Below are positions 32,189 to 41,550 of a DNA stretch of 42,453 nt, in pieces. A program made the translations under genes and the position numbers. Origin of the DNA: Streptomyces triculaminicus. GTDB taxonomy: Bacteria > Actinomycetota > Actinomycetes > Streptomycetales > Streptomycetaceae. Below the pieces are notes generated by a model, which made no database searches, had not been told where the DNA came from, and saw only the letters and a list, made by a program, of their open reading frames with translations. The stretch is taken from contig NZ_JAFMOF010000009.1 of the NCBI RefSeq assembly GCF_017349075.1, positions 1 to 42,453 on the forward strand, written 5' to 3'. Each line of letters opens with the position of its first letter. Position 1 is the first letter of the stretch.

Positions 32189-33133
32189 TCAGAGGACGGC
32201 GATCGGGTTGACCGGTGAGCCCGTGGCGTCCGGCAGTCGCAGTGGGGCGATCACGCAGAGGAACGACCAGCGCCCCTCCGTCTCGCACACCGGCGCCAGA
32301 CCCTCGAACTGCAGGTAGTCCATCAGGTGAAGGCCCATGGCGTGGATCGCAAGCACATGCACGGGGAAGTCGACCCCCTCGGTGGAACTCGGGGCCGTGT
32401 CGTTGTTGCCGTCGCCGCCGAGTACGGCGACCCGCCGCTCCGCCAGGAACTCCAGCGCGGACGGATGGAGCCCCGCGCGCGCATTCGCCGCGTGCCACGC
32501 GCCCAGCTCGCTCCTGCGTTTGCGGTGGCCGACCCGGACGAACAGGAGATCGCCCTCACTCACGTGTACGTGCTGGGCGGTCTCGGCCGCGGTGAGGTCG
32601 TCGGCGCTCACGTGGTCGCCCGGTTCGAGCCACGGCACGCCACGGAGCCGCGGGACGTCCAGCAGCACGCCGCGTCCGACGATCCCGTTGCGAGCCACTT
32701 CGACGGAGAGCGCCTCGGCGCCGCCGGACGTGACGCTGCTCGCGGCCACGCCGCCGTGCAGCGTGCCGTCGTAGATCACGTGGCACAGCGCGTCGATATG
32801 GCTGTCGGCGTCGCCGTGCACGTTCATGGCGAAGCTGTCCATCGCGAAGTGGAGCCCGTCCACGGTGTCGTCCTCCGGCTGCACGCTCATGCGGTGCCTC
32901 GCCGGCTCGGGATTGTCCGGACCGGGCAGCGTCTCCACAGGCGAGGCGAGCGTCACCGTCCGGCCGGTCCGCACCTCGCGGGTGGCGGCCAGCACCCGGG
33001 CCGGAGTGAGTGAGGCCAGGGCACCCCGGTCGCCCCTGGCCCAGGCGGCGCGCGAGAGCAGGCGCCGGTACAGCACGTCGAACTCGGCCGCGGTCAGCCG
33101 TGGCGGCCCTGCCGGACGGGCGTGCGTGGCCAT
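32189..33133 (-). CDS. Cyclase/kynurenine formamidase-like hydrolase
   Basis: A 314-aa metal-dependent hydrolase of the cyclase family (PF04199). The metal-binding signature HxDxxxH appears as SHIDALCH, preceded by FAMNVHGDAD, with a later GVDFPVHVLAIHAMGLHLMD segment. Substrates of relatives include N-formylkynurenine, isatin and some lactones or acid derivatives. No kynurenine genes are near. It sits between the GH15 enzyme gene (3-nt gap) and gluconokinase (5-nt gap), so it is in that operon. Opening of gluconolactone is a hypothesis from position only; no lactonase signature (SMP-30/Pgl) is present. Confidence 0.87.
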   Translation of the reverse strand: MATHARPAGPPRLTAAEFDVLYRRLLSRAAWARGDRGALASLTPARVLAATREVRTGRTVTLASPVETLPGPDNPEPARHRMSVQPEDDTVDGLHFAMDSFAMNVHGDADSHIDALCHVIYDGTLHGGVAASSVTSGGAEALSVEVARNGIVGRGVLLDVPRLRGVPWLEPGDHVSADDLTAAETAQHVHVSEGDLLFVRVGHRKRRSELGAWHAANARAGLHPSALEFLAERRVAVLGGDGNNDTAPSSTEGVDFPVHVLAIHAMGLHLMDYLQFEGLAPVCETEGRWSFLCVIAPLRLPDATGSPVNPIAVL

Positions 33134-33136
33134 GGG

Positions 33137-34957
33137 TCAGCGCCTGTCCTCCGCGTCGAGCGCCTCGTCGAGGGTGATGGCGGCCATGATGAGGGACAGA
33201 TGGGTGAACGCCTGGGGGAAGTTGCCCAGTTGCTCCCCGCTCGGACCGACCTCCTCGGCGAACAGCCCGACGTGGTTGGCGTAGGTCTGCATCTTCTCGA
33301 AGGCGTAACGGGCCTGGGACAGCCGCCCCGCCCGGGCCAGCGCGTCGACGTAGAGGAAGGTGCACAGACTGAACGTGCCCTCCGAGCCGCGCAGCCCGTC
33401 CGGCGACGCCGCCGGGTCGTAGCGGTAGACAAGGCTGTCGGAGACGAGCTTTCGATCCATCGCGTCAAGCGTGGAGAGCCAGGCCCCGGCCCGGGGAGCG
33501 ATGAACCCGACCCTGGGCATGACCAGCAGTGAGGCGTCCAGGACGTCGCCGTCGTAGTGCTGGACGAAGGCGCGCTCCTTTTCGCTCCAGCCGCGTTCCA
33601 TGACCTGCTCGAACACGGCATCCCTCGCCCCCCGCCACCGTTCCAGGTCGGCGGGCCTGCGGAAGTATTCGGCCAGGCGCAGCCCGTGGTCGAAGGCGAC
33701 CCACGACATCACCCTGCTGTAGGTGAAGTTCTTGCGGCCGCCGCGGGTCTCCCAAATGCCCTCGCCCGGCCGGTCCCAGTGGTCGGCGAGCCAGTCCAGT
33801 GTCCTGGTGAGTGCCTGCCATCCCTCGAAGCTCGTCTGCTGCGCGATCTCGCGCCCCTGGGAGATCGCGTAGAGGGCCTCGCCGTAGATGTCGAGCTGGA
33901 GTTGGTCGGCGGCGCCGTTGCCGATGCGGACGGGGAAGGAGCCGCGGTAGCCCTCGAAGTGATCGAGTGTCTCCTCCGGCAGGTCGGGATCGCCGTCGAT
34001 CCGGTACATCGTCTGGAGCGGCTCGCCCTCCTTGCCCTCGCGCTCACGCAGCCTGTCCACCAGCCAGTGGACGAAGGCGGTGGCCTCGTCGGCGAAGCCG
34101 AGGTCCAGCATGGCCCGCACGGACAGTGAGCCGTCGCGTACCCAGGTGAACCGGTAGTCCCAGTTCCGCTCGCCGCCGACCTGCTCGGGCAGGCCCGTGG
34201 TGGCCGCCGCGACCAGGGCGCCGGTGGGGGCGTAGGTGAGGAGCTTGAGGGTGATGGCCGAGCGGTGCACCAGCTCGGGCCACCGCCCCCGGTAGCGGGA
34301 CTGGCGCAGCCATTGATGCCAGAACCGGGCGACTTCCTCCATCTGTGCGGCGAGCCCGTCGACCGTGGGGGGTGCGGGTGCCTCGCCGTCGGACGCGCAG
34401 ACGGTGAACACGGCGCCGCCGGACTCTCCGGAGTTCAGCGTCACCCTTCCGCGCACGTCCTGGCCGTCCCGCTCCAGCGGGAAGGTGGACTGCAGGTGCG
34501 CGTCGAGCCCCGGGGCCCGGAACAAAGCGCCGTTCTCGCCGAGCTCGAGTTCGTGCCCGGCCCGGCCGTAGTCGAAGCGCGGCCGGCATTCGAGGGTGAA
34601 GTCGACCGTCCCCCGCACGGCGCGGACCAGGCGGACCAGGGTGTGCCGGTCGGTGGCGGTGCGGGTCCGGTCCGGGGGCATGAAGTCGACCACCTCGCCC
34701 ACGCCGTCCGGTGACATGAACCGGGTCACCAGGATCGCGGTGTCGGGGTAGTAGAGCTGCTTGCAGGTCCCGTCGGGGTGCTCGGGAGCCAGCCGCATGT
34801 ACCCGCCGCCGTCGTGGTCGAGGAGCGCGGCGAAGATGCTGGGGGAATCGAACCTGGGAGCGGCGAACCAGTCGACGACGCCCTGTGACGAGACGAGCGC
34901 GGAGGTCTGCAGATCGCCCACCAGGCCGTGCTCGGCGATGGGAGGGTAGCGGTCCAT
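33137..34957 (-). CDS. GH15 glucoamylase/trehalase-like enzyme
   Basis: A 606-aa glycoside hydrolase family 15 protein without signal peptide. The N-terminal beta-sandwich (to about residue 250) starts MDRYPPIAEHGLVGDLQTSA then LVSSQGVVDWFAAPRFDSP, the form seen in actinobacterial trehalases. The (alpha/alpha)6 barrel carries ERNWDYRFTWVRDGSLSVRA and the catalytic-base region EEVGPSGEQLGNFPQAFTHL. Hydrolysis of trehalose or alpha-glucans would release glucose inside the cell. It is the first gene of the leftward operon with the cyclase and gluconokinase; gap to the next is 3 nt. Trehalase versus glucoamylase activity cannot be separated from sequence alone. Confidence 0.92.
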   Translation of the reverse strand: MDRYPPIAEHGLVGDLQTSALVSSQGVVDWFAAPRFDSPSIFAALLDHDGGGYMRLAPEHPDGTCKQLYYPDTAILVTRFMSPDGVGEVVDFMPPDRTRTATDRHTLVRLVRAVRGTVDFTLECRPRFDYGRAGHELELGENGALFRAPGLDAHLQSTFPLERDGQDVRGRVTLNSGESGGAVFTVCASDGEAPAPPTVDGLAAQMEEVARFWHQWLRQSRYRGRWPELVHRSAITLKLLTYAPTGALVAAATTGLPEQVGGERNWDYRFTWVRDGSLSVRAMLDLGFADEATAFVHWLVDRLREREGKEGEPLQTMYRIDGDPDLPEETLDHFEGYRGSFPVRIGNGAADQLQLDIYGEALYAISQGREIAQQTSFEGWQALTRTLDWLADHWDRPGEGIWETRGGRKNFTYSRVMSWVAFDHGLRLAEYFRRPADLERWRGARDAVFEQVMERGWSEKERAFVQHYDGDVLDASLLVMPRVGFIAPRAGAWLSTLDAMDRKLVSDSLVYRYDPAASPDGLRGSEGTFSLCTFLYVDALARAGRLSQARYAFEKMQTYANHVGLFAEEVGPSGEQLGNFPQAFTHLSLIMAAITLDEALDAEDRR

Positions 34958-35311
34958 GGCTGCTCCGAAGTCTCGGGAGAGGCCCCCTGTGTCCACTATC
35001 CGGCGACCCGGTGGGCCTTGCCACGCCGCTGCGGTCGACGACCGTACGCCCAGGGGCGCCGCCGCCGGCGACGGCGATCCGCGGCGAGCACTCGTACGGC
35101 GCAACGGCGGCTGCCGGGGCACCGTAGCCGGGGCTTGGCCGTGCGGCCGAAGCGACCGCGGCCGCGGACCCGAGGTACCGCACTCGGTCCGTCGTCCGCC
35201 CTCCCGGCGGGCGTTACTGACCGGGGTCGGCCGGGTACAGCTGGGCCCCGACCCGGTGCACAGGCACCGCGGCGCCTCGGTGCAGCGCCGGCGGAGCGAC
35301 GGAGGTTGTGC
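34958..35311. other. Divergent intergenic region between GH15 and DUF389 genes
   Basis: 354 nt with no gene; it must hold two divergent promoters. A possible -10 GATAGT on the minus strand lies near 34996-35001. No operator palindrome stands out. Confidence 0.5.
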
Positions 35312-36265
35312 ATGGAGATGATCCACATCCGACTGGTGAGCCCCCCTGATCTCACGCCTCGGGCAGTCGGGCTGTTGAGCGGCGACCGCTACGTCTTCAA
35401 TCTGACGGTCCTTCCCGGACTGGCACGCAACCCCGACGGCGACGCGGTCGAATGCGACATCCTGGCGGGCGCGGCCAACGCCGTGCTGCGCGGTCTGCGC
35501 GAGCTGGAACTCGACCGCCGCGGATCCATCATCATCGAACCGGTCGGGATGGCCTTCTCCGGCACCGCGGCCGAGGCGGAGAAGCAGCAGCTCGGGGCGC
35601 TCGCGCACGCCCCCGTCTGGGAGGAGGTCGAAGCACGCATCCGCGCCGAGGGCACCTATCTGCCGAGCTTCTACGTCTACCTGGTCATCGCAGGCGTCAT
35701 CGGGGCGGTGGGAATCATCACCAACTCTCAGATCCTGATCGTCGCGGCGATGGTCGTCGGACCGGAGTACGGCGCCATCACGAGTGTCGCCCTGGGCATC
35801 GACCGTGGCAACCGCATCAGGATCCGGCAGGGCCTCTCCGCCCTGACCGCGGGATTTCTGCTGGCCGTCGTGGTGACCTTCCTGTTCTCATGGACGATCC
35901 GGGGCCTCGGCCTCCAGCCCGAGGCGTTCGACCTGGGCATCAGACCGGTCTCCACACTGATCGACGCCCCCAACAGCTTCTCGGTCGTCGTCGCGGTCCT
36001 GGCCGGCATCGTCGGGATCATGTCGCTGACGCAGGCCAGGACGAGCGCGCTGTTCGGCGTCTTCATCTCGGTCACCACCATCCCCGCCGCCGCCGACATC
36101 GGCGTCTCCTGCGCGTTCTCCAGCTGGAGCGAGGCGCGCGGATCCCTGATCCAACTCCTCCTCAACATCGTGCTGCTGATCATGGTGGGCGTGCTGATGC
36201 TCCGATTCCAGCGGGCCGTCTGGCGGTACATCGGCCGGCGCAGCGGGCGCTCCGGCGGGAGATGA
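35312..36265 (+). CDS. DUF389 membrane protein
   Basis: A 317-aa protein. The N-terminal part (1-110) is soluble with an alpha/beta pattern (MIHIRLVSPPDLTPRAVGLL). The DUF389 membrane region follows with about six helices: LPSFYVYLVIAGVIGAVGII, NSQILIVAAMVVGPEYG (the family signature region), LLAVVVTFLFSWTI, SFSVVVAVLAGIVGIMSL, and LIQLLLNIVLLIMVGVLML. The role of the family is unknown. GGAGG lies 6 nt before the ATG, a strong ribosome site. It is divergent from the GH15 operon and 254 nt upstream of the aldose epimerase on the same strand. Confidence 0.9.
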   Translation: MEMIHIRLVSPPDLTPRAVGLLSGDRYVFNLTVLPGLARNPDGDAVECDILAGAANAVLRGLRELELDRRGSIIIEPVGMAFSGTAAEAEKQQLGALAHAPVWEEVEARIRAEGTYLPSFYVYLVIAGVIGAVGIITNSQILIVAAMVVGPEYGAITSVALGIDRGNRIRIRQGLSALTAGFLLAVVVTFLFSWTIRGLGLQPEAFDLGIRPVSTLIDAPNSFSVVVAVLAGIVGIMSLTQARTSALFGVFISVTTIPAAADIGVSCAFSSWSEARGSLIQLLLNIVLLIMVGVLMLRFQRAVWRYIGRRSGRSGGR

Positions 36266-36519
36266 AGCCACCGCCGCCGTCCAGGGAGCGTCACACCACC
36301 CGTGCGCCGAACGGGCCGGCCCCGCAGCCGGGCGCAGCGGTGGCTCCGCCTCCTGTGGTCCCGGTGGGCGAACGTGCCGGGCGATCGCGCCCGCGCGAAC
36401 GTGTCGCGCTTGACCGGGCAGGTGCGGGGCCGCACGCTCCCGACGAGGGGGCCAGGACCGCGGGCCACCGTTGCGCCCATGCCCGAGGACGCCGGTCGGG
36501 CGGACCGAGGAGGCCACAG

Positions 36520-37440
36520 GTGCAGGAGAGCCGCACCGGACGACAGCTGACCCTGCGCCATGGTGTGCACAGTGCGGTCGTCGTCGAGCTGGGCGCGGCG
36601 CTCCGGACGTACGCGGTCGGAGAACGCACCGTGGTCGACGGATTCGCCGCACACGACCTGATCACCGGCGGGCGCGGCCAGATCCTGGTGCCGTGGCCCA
36701 ACCGGATCCGGGACGGCCGCTACCGTTGGGATGGGCAGGACCACCAGGTGCCGCTCACCGAGCCGGCAAGCGGCAACGCCATCCACGGACTGCTCCGGTG
36801 GACTTCGTGGCAGGTCATGGAGGCGAGCGACAGCCGGGCCGTCCTGGAGGTTTCGCTGTGGCCACAGCCGGGCTACCCATTCCGTCTCCACCTCCGCGCC
36901 GAGTACGCCCTGGGCGAGGGCGGCCTCGAGGTCGCCGTCACCGCGCGCAATCTCGACGCGCGTGCCGCCCCCTACGGCTTCGGCCAGCATCCCTACGTCA
37001 CGGCGGGCACCGAGGTAGTCGACGAGTCGGTGCTGACCGTCCCCGCCCGGACGTGGCTGCGCACCGACGAGCGTGGCCTGCCGGTGGCCGCCGAGCCGGT
37101 CGCGGGGACGCCGTACGACCTGCGGACACCGCAGACCGTCGGAGCACGTCGACTGGACACCCCCTTCGGCGACCTCGACCGGGACACGGACGGGCGGGCC
37201 GTGGTTCGCCTGGCCCATCCGTCGGGTGCGTTCGGCACGGACGTGTGGCTCGGCGAGGGAGCCGACTACGTGCAGCTCTACACCGGCGACACCCTCCCGC
37301 CGGGGGAACGCCGCCGCGCGGTCGCCGTCGAACCCATGACCTGCCCGCCGGACGCCTTCCGCAGCGGCACGGCTCTCATCAGCCTCGGCCCGGGCGAGCG
37401 GCACACCGTCCGGTGGGGGATCACGCCATGGGGGGAATGA
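36520..37440 (+). CDS. Aldose 1-epimerase (mutarotase)
   Basis: A 306-aa cytoplasmic protein interconverting alpha and beta anomers of hexoses. Family motifs are ILVPWPNRIRDGRYRW (54-70), GNAIHG with His89, YGFGQHPYVTAG with the catalytic His, and VAVEPMTCPPDAFRSG with the catalytic Glu near the C-terminus. The length is slightly shorter than E. coli GalM but typical of actinobacterial members. Start is GTG at 36520 with GAGGAGG upstream. It would supply beta-D-glucose for a glucose 1-dehydrogenase, which fits the neighbours. The antiporter gene follows after 63 nt. Confidence 0.92.
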   Translation: MQESRTGRQLTLRHGVHSAVVVELGAALRTYAVGERTVVDGFAAHDLITGGRGQILVPWPNRIRDGRYRWDGQDHQVPLTEPASGNAIHGLLRWTSWQVMEASDSRAVLEVSLWPQPGYPFRLHLRAEYALGEGGLEVAVTARNLDARAAPYGFGQHPYVTAGTEVVDESVLTVPARTWLRTDERGLPVAAEPVAGTPYDLRTPQTVGARRLDTPFGDLDRDTDGRAVVRLAHPSGAFGTDVWLGEGADYVQLYTGDTLPPGERRRAVAVEPMTCPPDAFRSGTALISLGPGERHTVRWGITPWGE

Positions 37441-37503
37441 AGGCACGGTCATGGCCCGCGCCCTGATCCCCATCGGGCCCACCACGCGGCGAAGGGGCGA
37501 CCT

Positions 37504-39282
37504 GTGACGACGGATCAGGTCCTCATCGGAGTGGGCCTGACCCTCGTGCTCGCGGTCGGCTCGCAGATCCTGGCGAGCCGCCTGCGCATCCCCGCCCTCA
37601 TCGTCCTGCTGCCGACCGGCTTCGCCGCCGGCGCACTGATCGACGACGTCAACCCCGAGCGGCTGTTGGGAGCGGCATTCTCACCGCTGGTGTCGCTGGC
37701 CGTCGCTGTGATCCTCTATGACGCGGGCCTCGGGCTGGACCTGGCGAGGATGAGAGGCCACAGGCGCCGCGTCGTTTTCAGGCTGATCTGTATCGGGGTA
37801 CCGATCACATGGCTGCTCGGCGCGCTCCTCGCCGCGCCTTTGCTGGGCATGTCCCAGCAGGCGGCCGTCATGATCGGCGCGATCCTCGTGGTCTCGGGAC
37901 CGACGGTCGTCGGACCGCTGCTCAGCTTCGTGCGCCCGAAGGACCGGCTCCAGCACATCCTTGTCTGGGAAGGCTCCCTCATCGACCCGGTCGGAGGCAT
38001 TCTGGGAGCACTGGTCTTCCACGCGGTCGCGGCCGGCACGAAGCACCACTTCTACAGTGCGGCTGCGGACTTCCTGACCAGTGTGGGCATCGGAGCGGCC
38101 GGCGGAGTGGCCGGGGCGGCTCTGCTGTGGGGGCTGTTCCGGGCGCTGCGGCCCGGTGAGGTGCTCGGCACCACGGCGCAGCTCGCAGCGGTGATCGGGG
38201 TGGCGGCGCTCTGCGATGTCCTGCGCGAGGACACGGGACTCATCGCCGCCGTGATGATGGGCCTGGCCGTCGCCAACCTCCCCGGCTTCGACATCCCGGC
38301 GCGCCGGCCGTTCTTCGAGACCCTGGTAACCCTGATCCTGGGCCTGCTCTTCATCTCCATCTCGGCCACCGTCACCCCACAGTCGCTGCGCCATGTGGGG
38401 CTACCCGCGCTCGGGCTCGCCGCCTTTCTGGTGCTGGCCGTCAGGCCGATGGTCGCTGCTGTGTCCACCCTCGGCACGGATCTGACGCGCGGCGAGAGAG
38501 GCTTCATCAGCTGGATGGCGCCGCGCGGCATCGTCGCGGCCGCCACCGCGTCGACGTTCTCGGCCGGCCTCGTGGCCAAGGGGATCGGCGGGGCATCGAA
38601 AATCCTCCCCGCCACATTCGTGGTCATCGTCGCGACTGTGACGCTCTACGGGCTGACCGCCTCGCCCGTGGCCAGGCGCCTGGGCGTCGTGCGCCCCTCC
38701 CGCTCGCGTCCGCTGCTGGTCGGTGGTGACCCGTGGGTGGTCGACCTCGGTGTGGCCCTGAAGTCGGCGGGGTTGGAGGTCGTGATGTGGGCGGGGCAGG
38801 AGCAGCAGCGCGAACGCATCAGACAGGCCGGGATCGAGCTTGCGCCAGGTGAACTACTGGCCGCCGTCACGGGCCAGGTCCCAGAGCTGGAGGGCATCAC
38901 GGCGGTGTTCTTCCTCACCGCCGAGGACGACTTCAACGCACTGGCGGCAACGATTCTGCGCGGCAGCGTGGAGGGGGTGGTACACCACCTTGCCGCACCG
39001 CCCGAGAGCCACGGCGTGGTGGCGCCCTTCGTCAGTGGCGAGGTCCTGTTCGGCGCGGATCTGACGGGGCCGACGTTTTCCCGCAGATACAAGGAGGGGG
39101 CGGCCGTCCTGGCGCGGCCCGCCGGCGCTGCTCTGCCGCCTGGTGGCGACCTGCTGTTCCTGGTACGCCCGGACGGCCGCCTCGATCCGGTCACGGACGC
39201 CGGCACGCCGTTGCCCGGGCCGGGGGACACGGTTGTTCTGCTGGCCCCCGGCGGGCGAGGTACCGCGCGAACGCCGGAGTAG
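37504..39282 (+). CDS. Na+/H+ antiporter (CPA1, NhaP-type) with regulatory C-terminus
   Basis: A 592-aa protein. Residues 1-395 form about twelve membrane helices including ALIVLLPTGFAAGAL, VMIGAILVVSGPTVVGPLLS (ion-site region with the Thr), ILVWEGSLIDPVGGI (a conserved ExxxxD motif) and PRGIVAAATASTFSAGL. Residues 400-592 are soluble with a Rossmann-like pattern (RPLLVGGDPWVVDLGVAL then KSAGLEVVMW, ITAVFFLTAEDDFNALAAT) resembling a TrkA-N plus TrkA-C module, suggesting control by a nucleotide or ion. It would exchange Na+ or K+ for protons. Start GTG follows AAGGGGC. Two small hairpins follow the stop. Confidence 0.9.
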   Translation: MTTDQVLIGVGLTLVLAVGSQILASRLRIPALIVLLPTGFAAGALIDDVNPERLLGAAFSPLVSLAVAVILYDAGLGLDLARMRGHRRRVVFRLICIGVPITWLLGALLAAPLLGMSQQAAVMIGAILVVSGPTVVGPLLSFVRPKDRLQHILVWEGSLIDPVGGILGALVFHAVAAGTKHHFYSAAADFLTSVGIGAAGGVAGAALLWGLFRALRPGEVLGTTAQLAAVIGVAALCDVLREDTGLIAAVMMGLAVANLPGFDIPARRPFFETLVTLILGLLFISISATVTPQSLRHVGLPALGLAAFLVLAVRPMVAAVSTLGTDLTRGERGFISWMAPRGIVAAATASTFSAGLVAKGIGGASKILPATFVVIVATVTLYGLTASPVARRLGVVRPSRSRPLLVGGDPWVVDLGVALKSAGLEVVMWAGQEQQRERIRQAGIELAPGELLAAVTGQVPELEGITAVFFLTAEDDFNALAATILRGSVEGVVHHLAAPPESHGVVAPFVSGEVLFGADLTGPTFSRRYKEGAAVLARPAGAALPPGGDLLFLVRPDGRLDPVTDAGTPLPGPGDTVVLLAPGGRGTARTPE

Positions 39283-39299
39283 GCCGGCCGCTGCTCATG

Positions 39300-39326
39300 C
39301 TCATGCCGCATGAGTGCGGTCCGCAC
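39300..39326 (+). terminator. Two adjacent small hairpins after the antiporter gene
   Basis: CTCATG (39300-39305) pairs with CATGAG (39309-39314), and GTGCGG (39314-39319) pairs with CCGCAC (39321-39326). They lie 18 nt after the stop codon, before the ClC gene on the same strand. Confidence 0.45.
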
Positions 39327-39509
39327 GGATGTGGGGCCGGCCTGGAGGGAGCCCCGTGCCACCCGCTTGGGCGGCTTGGGAATGCCCGTGGGATGACGGC
39401 GTGCCAGGGTGGGAAACGCCGCCTGGAGCGGGTGATGCGGCGATCGGGGTTCGCTGAGGACAACCGGTGAAGCCACGTCTCGGGTCCGCGTCGCGAGGAG
39501 GCGAGGCGC

Positions 39510-40823
39510 ATGCCGGACGCCAGGACAGGCCCCACGGACGCGTCACCGCCGGATCCGTTCACGATCCTCCGGAGCCGCAATTACGTGGTGCTCCTGGTGA
39601 TGGCCGCGGTGGTCGGAGTACCGGTGACCGCGGCGGCGTTCGGCTTCCTCGCGCTGGTCGCCAAACTCCAGCCGATGCTCTACACCGATCTGCCCAAGGC
39701 GCTGGGGCTCCACGACACGCCGCCTTGGTGGCCGCTGCCCCTGCTCGGCATCGGGGGACTGCTCGTGGGGCTCACGGTGCAATACCTGCCGGGGCATGGA
39801 GGCCACGAGCCGACGGCCGGCTTCAAGCCCCGAGGCACGCCCACACCGATCGAGCTTCCTGGTATCTTCCTCGCCGCCCTGGCGACTCTGGCCTTCGGCG
39901 CGGTGCTCGGACCGGAAGCGCCCCTCATCGCTCTCGGCGGCGGACTGACCGCGGGCGCCGTGCGCCTCGCCAAACGTGATGTCCCGGAGCGGGCGAGCGC
40001 GATGATGGCCGCGGCGGGCAGTTTCGCGGCGATCAGCTCTCTGCTGGGATCGCCCCTGCTCGGAGCGTTCTTCCTGATGGAGGCCTCGGGGCTCGGCGGA
40101 CCGATGCTGGCCCTGGTCCTGGTGCCCGGCCTGCTCGCTGCGGGCATCGGCGCGCTCGTCTTCATCGGCCTGGGATCCTGGACCGGGCTGGGCACATACT
40201 CGCTGGCACTCACCGACCTGCCCGAGGCCGCGACACCGACAGCCGCGGAATTCGGCTGGGCGCTTGTCATCGGGCTGTCGGCCGCCATCGCGGGCGTGGG
40301 CATCCGGTGGCTCGCCGTTCGCCTGAAGACGCACGTCGAACGCCGACGTGTGCCGGCCACGGTGGTCATGGGCCTGGTCGTGGGGGGACTGGCGATCGGT
40401 TATGCGGAGAGCACCGGTAAGCCGGAGACCGATGTGTTGTATTCGGGCCAGTCGGCGCTGGGACCATTCCTCGCGCACAGCACCGCGTATTCGATCGGAG
40501 CACTGTCGCTGCTGGTGCTGTGCAAGGGCCTGGCCTACTGCGCTTCGCTCAGCAGTTTCCGGGGAGGCCCCATCTTTCCCTCGATGTTCGTGGGCGCGGC
40601 GGGCGGCATCCTGCTCTCCCACCTCCCGGGGCTGTCCCTCGTCGCGGGGTTCGCCACGGGCGTGGGAGCGATGAGCGCCGCGATGCTCAGACTTCCGCTG
40701 ACCTCGGTCCTGCTGGCCACCCTGCTGCTCGGGTCACAGGGGCTCACCGTCATGCCGTTGGTGATCGTCTCGGTCGTGGTCTCGCATGTCGTGTCCGCCA
40801 GGCTCACACCTCCTCCTCCCTGA
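39510..40823 (+). CDS. ClC-family chloride channel/antiporter
   Basis: A 437-aa membrane protein with ten or more helices. The selectivity region has GPEAPL at 134-139 with gating Glu136 (canonical GREGP), and FRGGPIFPSMFVGAAGG corresponding to GxFxP. The N-terminal canonical GSGIP motif is changed to GHGGH (95-99). The gating Glu is kept, so Cl-/H+ exchange is possible, but anion selectivity may differ from E. coli ClcA. ATG at 39510 follows GAGGCGAGGC. The gene follows the antiporter on the same strand after 227 nt, suggesting pH or ion homeostasis as a theme. Confidence 0.9.
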   Translation: MPDARTGPTDASPPDPFTILRSRNYVVLLVMAAVVGVPVTAAAFGFLALVAKLQPMLYTDLPKALGLHDTPPWWPLPLLGIGGLLVGLTVQYLPGHGGHEPTAGFKPRGTPTPIELPGIFLAALATLAFGAVLGPEAPLIALGGGLTAGAVRLAKRDVPERASAMMAAAGSFAAISSLLGSPLLGAFFLMEASGLGGPMLALVLVPGLLAAGIGALVFIGLGSWTGLGTYSLALTDLPEAATPTAAEFGWALVIGLSAAIAGVGIRWLAVRLKTHVERRRVPATVVMGLVVGGLAIGYAESTGKPETDVLYSGQSALGPFLAHSTAYSIGALSLLVLCKGLAYCASLSSFRGGPIFPSMFVGAAGGILLSHLPGLSLVAGFATGVGAMSAAMLRLPLTSVLLATLLLGSQGLTVMPLVIVSVVVSHVVSARLTPPPP

Positions 40824-41039
40824 AGCCGGAAGGGAATTCGGGGCCGAGCCGGCAGCAGTCCTGAGACCGTGTCTTTCTGCCGCCTCCGGCACCGCCACCG
40901 ACTTCACCCGACCCTCCGCCCTCGCAAGGGACCTCTTGATGGGGTTCCTGAAATTCCCCGCCCTCTGCCTATGGTTTTTCCCGGGCCTTGCTTCCCCGTG
41001 GTTTCCCGGTCCGGGCCGGGTTGTCGGGGATGCGGTGCG

Positions 41040-41501
41040 TTACTCCTCGTACTGGATGCCGTAGGGGGCGGCGATGGGGTTGAGCTCGGCGGGGTTGAAG
41101 GTGCCGTCGGGGTTGTGGGTGGCGGGTCCGGCTTCGGTGAGGTCTTCCAGGTAGCACTCCCAGCCGCCGGGTGAGGAGATCTGCAGTACGCGGGGCGGTA
41201 TGTCGGTGGCGCGGCTCAGTGCGTGCGGGACGCCCTTGGGCAGGAGGATGAAGGACCCGGCGGGGACGGTGAGGTCTTCGCCGTCGAAGTGCACGCCGAG
41301 TTCGCCTTCCAGGACGTAGATCATCTCGTCCGCGAGGTGGTGGGTGTGCCGGGGAATGTCACGGGCCAGGGTGACTTCCAGCAGGGACAGGCGGCCTTCG
41401 GTGTCTTCGGTGCGTGCCTTGAGCTGGAAGGGCGGGGGCAGGGAGACGCGGCCGGGCCTGCGCTCGCCGGGCAGCAGCTTGATGAATCGCTCGTGTGACA
41501 T
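41040..41501 (-). CDS. Cupin-domain protein
   Basis: A 153-aa single-domain cupin. The metal-binding motifs are PRHTHHLADEMIYVLEGELG (His, His and Glu ligands) and VPAGSFILLPKGVPHALS (third His). The C-terminal extension (CYLEDLTEAG) is polar. Possible roles include dioxygenase, isomerase or small-molecule sensing. It starts 49 nt after the MarR stop codon on the same strand, so they form an operon; the MarR protein probably controls it. ATG start; AGGGTCCT-type ribosome signal is weak. It converges with the ClC gene. Confidence 0.88.
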   Translation of the reverse strand: MSHERFIKLLPGERRPGRVSLPPPFQLKARTEDTEGRLSLLEVTLARDIPRHTHHLADEMIYVLEGELGVHFDGEDLTVPAGSFILLPKGVPHALSRATDIPPRVLQISSPGGWECYLEDLTEAGPATHNPDGTFNPAELNPIAAPYGIQYEE

Positions 41502-41550
41502 GAGGGTCCTGTCTCTCGGTGCCGGGGGAGAGGGTGTCTCGGGCGGTGGT

